Below are positions 39,729-51,700 of a stretch of 64,000 nucleotides of DNA, one piece after another. The translations under genes were made by a program, and so were the position numbers. Each line of letters opens with the position of its first letter. Position 1 is the first letter of the stretch. Under the pieces are notes generated by a model that had not been told where the DNA came from, did no database searches, and worked only from the letters and a program-made list of their open reading frames with translations. The DNA comes from Hyperoplus lanceolatus (taxonomy: Eukaryota; Chordata; Actinopteri; Uranoscopiformes; Ammodytidae). The stretch lies in contig CM049417.1 in assembly GCA_026929865.2 (NCBI GenBank), positions 20,585,501 through 20,649,500 of the forward strand, written 5' to 3'.

Positions 39729-42700
39729 ATATGTTTTTTATTGATGTACATAACTGACATTATACATCAAAAACTTAGAATATCAAAAACAATTTTGGAA
39801 CTGCCTGCTTCATCATGTGAGTGTGTGTGGTTGGGAGGACTTTTTTCTAGTTTATATCCTCCAACTCCACCTGCACCTGCATTATCCAGTTGGCTGGGCA
39901 AATGGCAGTGACAGGTTGCCAGAGTGCAGCTGTGAGCATTCACAAACATGGTAAGTGAGCATGAGAACCCCACACAAAATTGCATTTCTAAGGGGGTTAA
40001 CGCTTCTAAGGTCCGCTCTCTTGCACAGTTCCGGCCCCTCTTTTTCCCCTTACCTCATGGCAGGTGAGGTGGAGCAAGCTGTGATGGTGCGTGCCTCAAC
40101 ACCGCAAAGATTAACAACGCTCCATCCACTGTGGCCAGATGTTCCCTCCTACAGGGCAGCAGCAGGCTTTGCAGCTCCATTGACGACAGCTGGCCGATAT
40201 AAACACACCTTTCACTTCCCAGCACAATCTTTCCATCCTTTACTCCCCCCGACTTCTCACTTGCACCATACTTAATATTGCACTCATTGCTCACAGGCAC
40301 AGGAGCGCGCCACATTCACTAGGGTAATTATCGAGCAAGCGCCAGGTAAAACTGTTGGAGGGGAAATGTATTGCAAATCCTCTCGGAACGTGGGATGTTC
40401 ATTTTCAGCTTAAACTTGAAGAGATAACTTTTTCCTAATGCACTTTGAAGCCCCTGTAAAGCCTATTCCTTCTATGTAATATGGGGAGAAAATTTGCCTG
40501 ATAGTATGCATCTGAAAAGAGTAAGGCATATTTATCAATCCAAATTAAAGATATGGTCTTCTAATTTTGATAAACTTTACAGACATTCGGTTTAGATGAG
40601 GCGGGCTGTGCTCTGGTTCTAATTGCACAATAAGTACTTTGAACCAATCACCGCAGTTCATCGCCCGAACGTTCTATAAAAAACAATGATTGTTTCCATG
40701 GAGACTGTTGTGTATGGACATACCAACACAGTCCTGTCAAACAATCTAGTAAAACATTTATTTTTACTAAGTTTATAACATTCATGAACATTTATTTTCA
40801 ATCAGATATTTGTAAAAGCGTATTCAGACCGCCAACTTTAAAATCATCCATCCATCATCTTGAGGTTTCCAGAGGCTTAAACACATGATATCGACTGCAA
40901 ATACAGTGGCAGAAACTTAGCGCTATTAGCTTGGATTCCATTGTACTGGTCTGCTGTTGACAAGCAGCCATTTGTTTCACAGTCGACAATATTTCTTTCT
41001 AGATGAGACCAAGTGGCCCCGTCAAGCAGACAGAAAACAGCCTAGGAGGTGGCAGAAAGGCAATGGGGATTCTTTCCTGCAGTGCCCTCATTGACTCCCA
41101 CCACAGCTGTGCCCCATCCGTTTCTTGGAGGGGGTGCAGCAGATAACAAATTGATCAATGAGCAGGGTTTTGGCTTTTTTGGTGGCCACGCGCCACAAGC
41201 TGGGGCCCCTCATAAATCCAGGCGTTCCTCTGGAGCGATCGACAGGCCATCAATCATGTGTCAAACTCCCGTCTCCTGTATGCTCAGAACAGGAGACTTT
41301 TTTGCCAACCTGCTAGCCTCCACTTAGCTGCTGCATTAGCGTCAGTGCTGTAATCGATAGAGACCGTAATGGAAGTGTGTCCATCTGCGAGCCCCCTTTT
41401 TTCTTTTTTGGGGCCCAGAGCTGTCACTTTCACCTTTCACTCACTCACTGATGGCGCCTTTCCACTGCATGGTATCAGCTCAACTCGACTCAACTCACAT
41501 TTTTGGCGTTTCCACTGCAAAAACATGGTACCTGGAACCTGGTAGCGGCTGCTTTTTTGGTATCGCCTCGCTCTAGGTTCCAAGTGAGCTGAGTCGATGC
41601 TTAAAGGTGACGTCGGCAGACTGCCCGCCACTGATTGGCCAGAGACTCCCGGCTTCATTCTGTTGTATTTACTTTGAGAGTAAATCACTCTCCGGGACTT
41701 TTCGAGTGTATTTTGGCTCGCCGCGTGCAGTCTTCTCTGGCTCTCTTTCATTCGATTTGTAACGGCTGGATCAGGAGGACACAGCCGCGGAGACAGTAAC
41801 AGTTTTAAGAAGATTTATTTTGGAAGTAACCAGCAGGGGGTTAGGACCGTGATCCGGGGGGGGAAGCTGGCTGTCATGGGGCTCCAGGGAGAGAGCAACG
41901 GGGCAAGTCCAGGGATCTGAGTGTGAGCAGGCTAGAGCAGGCAGGCAGAGGGGTCTGGGAGGAAGTGCTGGCGGGCGAGGGCTGGAGCTGGTGGCTGGAG
42001 TCAGGCCGGGAGAGCTGTGGCAGAAAAGACAGGAGTTAGCCAGGAAAAATGCAAAAAGCGGAGCTGCAAACAGGTTAGCTTAGAGAGAGGACTGTGTGGA
42101 AACAGAATCTACAATCTGCCAGTGTCTGGCAGGTAGGGCCGGGTATATGTATATATCCTCCTGGACTTAACAGCTGCTTTTGATACGGTTGACCACACTA
42201 TTCTCCTCCACCGCTTGCAATACACCATTGGACTATCAGGAAACGTACAAAACTGTTCACCTCGTACCTCACTGACAGAACTGAGCACCGCCCTGGGCAA
42301 AGCAAAATCTCACACCAACAACCACCTGCGGTGTCCCCCAGGGCTCGGTGTTGGGCCCCACCCTTTTCTCACTGTACATGCTCCCCTGGGCAGTGTCATT
42401 AGCAGGCATGGGTTATCATACCACTGCTATGCTGATACACACAGCTCACATCAGACAACCCCCACTTCTTCTGCCCCTCTGCCAACATCCACACTGACCA
42501 CCTGCCTGGAGGAGATAGAGGCGTGGATGAAGCTCAACTTCCTACAACTAAACAGCTCCAAAACAGAAGCCATCCTTGTTGGCACGCCACATCAGCTCCG
42601 CTCCCCAACCATCACCAATATCACCTTCTCTGGCCAAAACATCCCCCTTTCCACATCTGTCACCAACCTTGGTGTTAAAATGACCCTCAACTCAATTTTG

Positions 42701-45700
42701 ACACCCACATCAAACACCTCTGTAAGACAGCATTCTACCACCTCAAGAACATCCCAAACTCGTCAAACACTCACCCTGGCAGATGCAGAAAAGCTTGTCC
42801 ATGCCTTTGTTTCCTCAAGGTTGGACTACTGCAATGCACCCTCATCGGGATCCCTGGCAAGAGCATCCAGAGGCTCCAGTACATTCAGAACAGTGTGCCA
42901 GGATCCTGATGAGGGTGCCAAGCACACCACATCACCCCCATCCTGAAATCACTGCACTGCTCCCTGTCTCACTCAGAATTGAGTACAAGGTCTCCCTCCT
43001 CACCCACCAGTGCCTTCACGACATGCCCCCCTTTACCTTCAGAACTCCTCACCCCCCGACAACCTCACACACCGTTCAGGATCCACTCACACCCTCCAAA
43101 CCCGACATACAAAGCTGTGCACCATGGGTGATCGGGCCTTTTCTGCTGCAGCTCCTACACTATGGAACGCTCTCCCTGACCAACTGAGGGCCCCACAGAC
43201 TACAGCTCTTTTTAAACGGAACCTCAAAACTCATCTCTTTAAAAGAGCATTTGGCTAAACTTTCTTTGAGGTTCCCCCCTTTTTAAGCACTTTGAGATTC
43301 TTGAATATAAAGTGCATTATAAATAAAATTTATTATTATTATTATTATTATTATGAAGAGCAGTTGATTGATGATTGATGGCAGCTGTGAATGCTGGTGA
43401 TTGACTCCAGCACACCTGACTACAACCCTGCAATAGACCAGCACATAGACAAGGGTAAAAGGGAAAAACAACACAAGGGCTTGAGGCCCAAGCAGGATCA
43501 TAACACGATTTGCGTCACAGATCCGAAAAAACTTAATGCTATGTGCATATATTCGCTAACCTTACCCAGTTGTGTTGGTTGTTGGAGAATGTTACATTAC
43601 ATATTGTACACAACACAAGAGGAGACATATAGGGCAGCTAGCAGATAGCCTAGATAGCTTTGACAGACATGATAGCGACCGACTGCCTTAGTCTACCAAA
43701 TGATTCATCTATTTTATATATATGATTTAAATACGGACATTATATTATATATATATTATTTTTATTTTTTATTTGTTATTTTTACTTTCTCAAAATGCAA
43801 TTTATTGGTCATTGGTCAAGTACTTTTTTTTCAATAATACCTTATCAATACATTATCCAATAGCTCTCCTAGGGTAATAATTCCGAACCACATGTACTTC
43901 TGCAGTTGCTAGGGGTTTATTGGAAACATTGTGTCGTGGTTAAGTGTAACTTGCATGATTTGGTTAAATAGAACGCATACTATATATATGGGGAAAGAAA
44001 GCAACACCTAAATAGGATTACAGATCCTAGTATCCTGTCTTAATTTGTCATAATGACCAACAGACTGCTATGCTACAACGTGCCCACTGCACAGGGTACA
44101 CCCCCTATTGAAATCAGTTGAGACATCTCAAGACCACATACTTCAATTAACCCATTGATGACTATGGCCATCTAGGATGCATGTCCTTAATGCCTGAGGG
44201 TTTTCTGAAAAAATAGTATGAATTGTAAAGTTTACCAAAACCTTAATATCTAAGCCTGAGTAGCACATAGAAACATGAAGTAAAATACATTTAAAAGTTA
44301 AGGTTCACAGGTTTTATTTAAACATGCTCCCTTAGCCCTTACAAACCAACACATTTTTCTAAAAATCGTCAAAATTAGATGGGGGGGGAGAATAAATAAT
44401 ATAAAATATTTAAAAATAATGTGCTAAACAAGGTTATAATCCTGCTTCCTTTTAGCATGGATAGTAGTGACTGAGTGTGCAGTGGAGGGATAAATATAGA
44501 CAGATATAGGAAGGAGAAGATGGCTTTATTTTATTATTTAGTTCAGTTATTACTGGCACCATAAATCTGATTTCCCAGTACAACAGGAAGCAGACTGACT
44601 CCTGCTGTCGGGAGCCAATCAGCTGGTCCAAACGGCTGTATACCACGGAGATGAAAACGGCTGGGCTGAATTTGAGTTGGAGCAGCAAAATATAGCCTAA
44701 ATTCATAAATATTGTTAATAAATAGATGCAATGTGTTGTGTGATTTTTGTCAGTAGCCTATGGTAGACCTTGATTCTGCGCTCCGAACGCCACTAACTGT
44801 TCTGTAATACACTATCGCCGACACAGCTGGCGTATTTTTTTTATGATTATTTATTTATTAATTTTTTGATTGGCGAGATTTTCGGCAAACCACAAATTTT
44901 TTGGGTGGTCACGTGGTCTTAAAAAATCAACAAAACCCACCTCGTGTGTATTTGAACCAATGACGATGCATTCTATGTTGCGCACGCCATGAAAATTAGA
45001 TAAAGTAACAATGCTGCGTGACGCAGCATCAGGCAGGAGATACAATGTGGCATCACGCAGCAGCCGTCATCAATGGGTTAAGAGTATATAAGAGTGAAAG
45101 TTCAAATAAAGAACTTAAAGTAATGAATGAATGCTTAAAATACATTGATAGTCAGCTGTGGAAGCAGTGTAAATAGAGTCACAGTAAAAACATTGACCAG
45201 TAGAAAATCACTGTTGTAATGTATGCAATTACACATTTGTATATAGTCCTTTATACAAAACTGTTCAAATGAACAACATTTGGATCATAACAGGTGTTAT
45301 TGATAAAGTGTTGGGGGGGTACATGAAGCCGGGAGTGTCATGTTTTTTTTCCAACCTGAGCTTTAGCAATGGGAGTTTGAAGCTCGCGATTCTCCAACCC
45401 CACACCTATATCTTAGGTCTGCACGACTGTCGTCCCATTCTCTCGACTGTCTCATCTGATTACATGTCGGCCTGCTTATCATGACAGCTGCTGTGCCGCT
45501 CCAGTCAGAGGGGAATTATCCTTTAATTGCCTTCCTCCTTTACGTGTAGCTGCCGCTTTGATGTGGCTTTAGCGCGCTGCAAACTATCACTATAAAGTAG
45601 TATGTTTCATCCAGGTTGATAAGTACTGAGTGTGGCTGCCAGATGGCACCGGGAAAAAGAGAACGGCGGATCCAGCGCAACCCACTCGCTTTTATCAGAC

Positions 45701-48700
45701 GCTTTTGATGTGCCAACTGTGGAATAAATGCGATGTCATTGTTTGTCAGGTTTGAAATGGCAGTTCTAAATTTACATTTTGCCTGCTAGTGTGTCCCTGG
45801 ATACACAGCTGGGACAAGCCAACTTGTTTGTTTTTTTTTCTAACTGGTAGTTATTTGGTCCAGACAAGTCTAGTATGCAGCATATGTACACTTCATCTCC
45901 TGAAACGTATTCTGTTGCTTTTTCTGTTTTAATGAATGTTCACGCTTTCAATGTCTGACACTCACATACAGGCCTGTTTACAAACGCAGCAACATTCATC
46001 CAGAGCCACATATTCAACTTTGTAAAAAAAAAAAAAGAAAAATGGAAAAAGAATACAGCCAACAGTAGTGGCTTTTTTCCATAACTGAAAGGGGCACAGC
46101 GATGTCCTTGATTTTTGAATGCCTAATGTCTGTACTGTCACACTCTACAACAACAACAAAGGCCTTGTCTTGTCGTCCGTGCTGGAGCAAGAACAACGCA
46201 GCTTTCAAACCACTTTGAAAATCAAAATCAAAACACAGTGTCGGTTGTGGGGGAAAAAACACCTCATGCACTAAATGCTTCAGACTGTCAACATGTTTGC
46301 CTGGCTGTATTGTGTTTTATTTATTTATTTTTTGGGGATTTCTTTACCGCCTCTGGTGAGATTATCAGACTTGAATGCAAATGGCTGAGGCAGGTCAGCG
46401 GGGGAGCATGTGAATGCGGCATGGAAAAGTTGTCAAGTGCATCCATTTTTTTTATCTTGGCAGGATACTGACTCAACTCAATCGGAATAGGGTATGTCTC
46501 ATTCTTTGTCCTAAAGGGCAATGGTGCTAGCTTTATGGGTGGCAGTGTTCTGTGCTTTGTTTTCACATTCTTTTCACACTTAAAAGTGCAGTCAGTCATT
46601 CTGGAATATGCCCGTCATGATTACTTTTTGTCAAATATGTGAATACCTCCTCACAGTCCGCTACCTATCCATACTTACTGTGCGCGGATTTGTTTAATGT
46701 GCTGTTTATACGAAGCCTAGGTTCTGTAAACGGGTATGTTAACAAAGGGGGGCTGCCATGGATAGCGTCATGCCCATTTACAGAGCAGTGGCTGTGTATT
46801 AACACTGGATTTTTTTCAGCGCACTTACAGTTGGGACATGTCGCGGATAGTGAGGAGATATTCACTGATGTTGACAAAGTACAAAGTCCCATTTACTGCA
46901 TGTTAACTGTAAGCTCAACTTTTGCATATGGCGGCGTAGCTGTTCTTTTTAAAACATGTTATCTTCTTATACCATGGTATACTGTACGAATAGTACTTTT
47001 TCATTCATGCTTTTTCACTGAAGTCATCTCACTGTACAGTATTGAATGACTTGTGAGTGTGTTGAAGGTTACTGAGGGTGCTGAAGTGGTACTCAGAGAG
47101 CAGACAGATTTCCTCATGAATACTGTCACTACAGTCACAAATACTTTGGGCGACTGTGGCTCAGTTGGCAGAGCGGGTCGGCTGATGATCAAAGAGTTGG
47201 AGGTTCGATCCCCGCTCTGCCACCTGTGTCACAGTTGTTGTGTCCTTGGGCAAGACACTTCACCCACCTTGCCTCGTGTGAATGTCGATAGTTAGTCTGC
47301 TATCGGTGTATGAATGTGTGTGTGAATGGGAACAGGTCTCCCTTGCAAAAGAGTCTTCAGTCTCAATGGGATATACCTGTATAAATAAAGGTTAAAAAAA
47401 AAATGTCCACATCCTCTTCCCCTCCTCCCCATTTGCAGGTTTACCTTTTTTTTGTAGAACCTTTCCCCGATCTGGCTCTAAATGTTGAATTGACGACGTC
47501 TTGTTAAGATTTGTATTCTATTATCTGCCCTTCCCCGCTGTGTTGGTCTATCGCTCCATATTTTCACATGCTATCATCTCTGCCATCTTTCTCACTGCCT
47601 GGCTTCCTGCCTTCTTCCTCATTCTCTCTCTATCTCTCTGTCTCTCTTACTCTCTCTTTCTCTCTGTCTCTCTTTCTCTCTGTCTCTCTTACTCTCTCTC
47701 TGTCTGTCTCTTTCTCTCTCTCTCTCTCCCTGGCCGGCTGCTTGATTCATTCGTATCGTCTGTGCTCCCTGCAGGTGTACTCTCGGAAGAGCCCCCCCGC
47801 TGTGGACAGGCTATGTGTGGGCGTACCCGCCGCAGAGGTGAGCCAAGTGCTGCTGAAACACACAAGCACCCCCTTTGAAGCCGACGTCTGTTCCGCTTTC
47901 GCCCGCGCCAAAGGAATTGTTATTTTTTTGCGTTTACATATTTGTTTACTTTACAGAATCCACCAGCAAACCCCAATGTATCTCCCATCCTCTGTTGCCT
48001 GTTTGCATAGGTGTGGATTTGGGCAGGGGGGGGGGTTGGATGTTCCCCTCAATATTTAGTAATGTGTCCCCCCCCCAGAGGTAAAAATAACAGTTCAGGG
48101 GGTGGAAACATTTTTAAGCCCTTTTGACCTGTAACTACAGTATCTCACAAAAGTGAGTACACCCCTAACATTTCTTCAAATATTTCATTATATCTTTCCA
48201 TGCGACAACACTGAATAAATGACACTTTGATACAAGTAAAGTAGTCAGTGTACAGCTTGTATAACAGTGTAAAGTTACGTCCCCTCAAAATAACCGACAC
48301 ACAGCCATTAATGTCTAAAGTGTTGGCAACAAAAGTGAGTACACCCCTAAGAAAAATTTCCAAATTGGGCCCAAAGTGTCAATATTTTGTTTTGCCATCA
48401 TTATTTTCTATCACTGCCTTAACCCTCTTGGGCATGCAGTTCACTAGAGCTTCACAGGTTGCAACTGGAACCCTCTTCTACCCATTCATGACGACACAAG
48501 GAGCTGGTGCATATTAGAGTCCTTGGCTCCTCCATCTCCCGTTTGAGGATGCCCAAAAGATGCTCAATAGGGTTTAAGACTGGAGACATGCTGGCCAGTC
48601 CATAACCTTTACCCTCAGCTTCTTTAGCAAGCCAGTGGTCATTCGGAGGTGTGTTTGGGGTCGTTATCATGTTGCAGTACGCCCGGGCCCAGTTTATGAA

Positions 48701-51700
48701 GGGAGGGGATCGCTCTGCTTCAGTATGTCACAGTACATGTTAGAATTCAATGAACGTAGACCCCAGTGCTGGCAGCACCAGCACCCCAGACCAGACACCC
48801 AACCACCATGCTTGACTCTAGGCAAGACACACTTGTCTTTGTACTCCTCACCTGGTTGCCGCTCCACACTCTTAACACCATCTGAACCAAATAAATGTAT
48901 TTTGGTCTCATCAGACCACAGGACATGGTTGCAGTAATCCATGTCCGTAGTCTGTTTGTCTTCAGCAAACTTTTTGTGGGGTTTCTTGTGCATCATCTTT
49001 AGAATAGCTTCCTTCTGGGATGACAGCCAGCAGACCAGTATGATGCAGAGGCGGCGTATGGTCTGAGCACTGACAGGTTGACCCCCCACCCCTTCAAGCC
49101 CTTCAGCAAGCTGGCAGCACTCATACGTCTATTTTCCAAAGCCAACCTCTGTGTACGACCTGACCACGTGCACTCAACCTCGTAAACGGGCCGCAGGGTG
49201 GTATTGCAACAGATAACACCCCAAACACACCTCCAAGACGACCAGTGGCTTGCTAAAAAGCTGAGGGTAAAGGTTATGGCCTGGCCAAGCATGTCTCCAG
49301 ACCTAAATCCTATTGAGCATCTTTGGGGCATCCTCAAACAGAAGTTGGAGGAGCGCAAGGTCTTTAATACCCACCAGCTCTGTGATGCTGTCATAAATGG
49401 GTGGAAGAGGGTTCCAGTTGCAACCTGTGAAGCTCTAGTGAACTACATGCCCAAGAGGGTTAAGGCAGTGATAGAAAATAATGGTGGCCACACAAAATAT
49501 TTACACTTTGGGCCCGATTTGTAAATTTTTTCTAAGGGGTGTACTCACTTTTGTTGCCAGCAGTTTAGACATTAATGGCTGTGTGTCGAGTTATTTTGAG
49601 GGGACAGTAAATTTACACTGTTATACAAGCTGTACACTGACTACTTTACATTGTATCAAAGTGTCATTTCTTCAATGTTGTCCCATGGAAAGATATAAAG
49701 AAAAATGTGAAGAAATGTGAGGGGTGTACTCACTTTTGTGAGATACTGTATATACTGTATTTCCAAAAGTTTTCAGACACCCCTAAAGTGGGCCGCACCA
49801 ATCCTAACTGTTCAGGGCTTCCTAGATATTTATCCCAATACACTTCACTTTCTTACCTTCACGGTTTCGGAATTAGATTGCCTCAAGTGTCTAATATGGG
49901 AACTTTAACAGTAGTCTGATCCTTTATGTTGAATATAAATATGTACTTTCTTGTGATTGGAACCTCAGGCTAACAAGGTTTCTTTGATTTAGCAGTTTAC
50001 AGTTACAATATTTTCCTGAAGATTTGAATTGGTGTTTGGCTCTGTGTCGCCTTCCACTGAGTTGAATGAGAATACCTTCCAAGCACTGCCTCAGAGAAGG
50101 TGTCAGGAGGAACACTAATCTCCTTATCGGGCTTGTTTCCTGCTATTACGTTACTGCCAAGCCTGGGCGCGCTAACAAACAACAAGCAGGCAAGCAGGCT
50201 GGTAGAGGGGCATCGCTAGAGCAAAACAGTCTTAGAAACAGAGGCACAAGGGCTGAGAGATGCTTAGTTCTATAGATAAGCAGTAACCCTCTTTCTTTAT
50301 CTTCACCTCCATCTTTCTGAAAACCTGTTTACAAAAGCCCTAGTCAAATGTCTATAAGGGGAGAAACCACGCCCCCTCATAACAACCTAACCTAGCACTA
50401 CCTCTATGTGTGATCTAACTGGCAGTTAGATTCAAACCTGTAGCTCAGGGCCAGTCAGAGCAGAATGGCCTTTTTTACAGGGTCCAAAATAGAGTGTTTC
50501 ATACAGAGGTATGTAGTTTACTACAGAAGCTTAAAAGAGGAGATTCGGCTATGGCTGTGAGAAATATAAAGGGTGTGTTGGACGCTACACCATGAAAACA
50601 GTTTGTAGTAGAAAACCAAAATTACAATTCTGAACCTGAAAATGTGCATTATATGTGCCCTTTAACTACATGAAACAAAGTAAACCCCACAACATGTTAT
50701 ACATTACACAACATAAACTGTAGAACTTGAAGCTCGACTTAGACATCTCAAATGCTGACAGGTGTGTGTATTCTTCGGGATTTTCAGGGGGCGGAATCCG
50801 TCTTTCCCTGCCACTGTTTACTCAAAAGCTCTATGTAAATGCCAGCGGAATATTGTCATTCACAATGCCTGTGCTGATCACACAGCGCATTCCCTTGCAT
50901 TATTTACATCCAGCTTAGCCCCTGTTCCTATGCCTTCTACAAGCACAGGTCACAAACAAGAAAAGGGATCAATGAATGACAGAAATCAAATATTTATGCC
51001 GGAGCCCAGCGCACCCTGAGGCAGGCTCACGTGACCGCGCCCAAGCCACAGAGACATCTTCCCGCCGCATGGCCTCCAGAGGGAACTATATCATGTGCAG
51101 CATCGGGGATAGGGGAAGAGGCAGAGCATCAGAGTGTTTGTTGTAGGGATTTACACAGGCAGACAAGAACAACTATGGGGAAATTCTTACAGTATGTGTT
51201 CCTGCACGCTCCTTGTGTTGATTCACTGTTTGTTGTTTGGCTTGTGTACAATATTAAATACATTTCTTCCGTATGGTGCTAAACACTGAACCCAGTCATG
51301 CATATTCTATAAATTCAAATTTTCAACTGTATGCAACGGACAAATATTTACACACTGTCTATAGAGTAACGTTGTTTAATGAGTTAAATGGTCGTATTAT
51401 TTATTCAATACTAAACTCATCTGCATACAGAATGGGGGAGAACTGGGTAAACCGAGCCAGTGGGTGAGATAAGCCACCCCTAGTATTTTATCACAAATAA
51501 GGAAGAAGTATTTCAAGCGAACCATCTAAATGCAGTAAAAGAGCATATTTCCACTCACAATGTTTTGCCTTTTCTGAATCAATGGCATCAATGAAGTTCA
51601 AAATGATCTCAAAATTGTTTTATTTTGATTTATTTTTTGTTTAAAATACACTTTCAATTTTCCATAAAATCAACCCATGTGGCTCACGTGACCCCGTTCT

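Larger units (their letters stand above)
38913..47774 (+). other. Intron 10 of window, largest intron
   Basis: An 8862-base intron. Contents in order: GT repeat at the donor (38926-38959), family A MITE (38964-39321), GT repeat (39692-39726), a MITE-like stretch (40438-40900), a repeat copy at 41.44-41.76 kb, an L2-type LINE end (42150-43354), a piggyBac-type element (44151-45077), a foldback MITE (46584-46880), a SINE (47148-47403) and a CT-rich tract before the acceptor. Between them, 45.1-46.55 kb shows nothing I recognise. Confidence 0.75.
48136..49750. mobile_element. Tc1/mariner foldback element, C-terminal end present twice
   Basis: The element runs 48138-49748 between TA dinucleotides, starting CAGTATCTCACAAAAGTGAG and ending in its inverse. 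The left arm (48138 to about 48685) and right arm (about 49195 to 49748) are inverse copies of some 550 bases, each holding the transposase C-terminus and 3' flank. The central part carries the middle of the transposase on the minus strand only. A normal Tc1 has short terminal repeats and one transposase gene, so this is a rearranged, inactive form. Confidence 0.88.

Noticed and set aside
41049..41327. 92-codon frame [12 protein letters not shown] as a coding gene
   Set aside because: Low-complexity composition, no domain, inside an intron of the ABCA gene; possibly a conserved non-coding element, but nothing in the sequence proves it.
47511..48059. 182-codon frame over the 63-nt exon as a separate protein
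   Set aside because: It is a Ser/Leu-rich read-through of the CT-rich tract in the same region; the exon itself is read in a different frame with proper splice sites.
49751..49800. Another Tc1 terminus (CCAAAAGTTTTCAGACACCC) right after the foldback element
   Set aside because: The motif is suggestive, but I found no inverse partner or transposase nearby.
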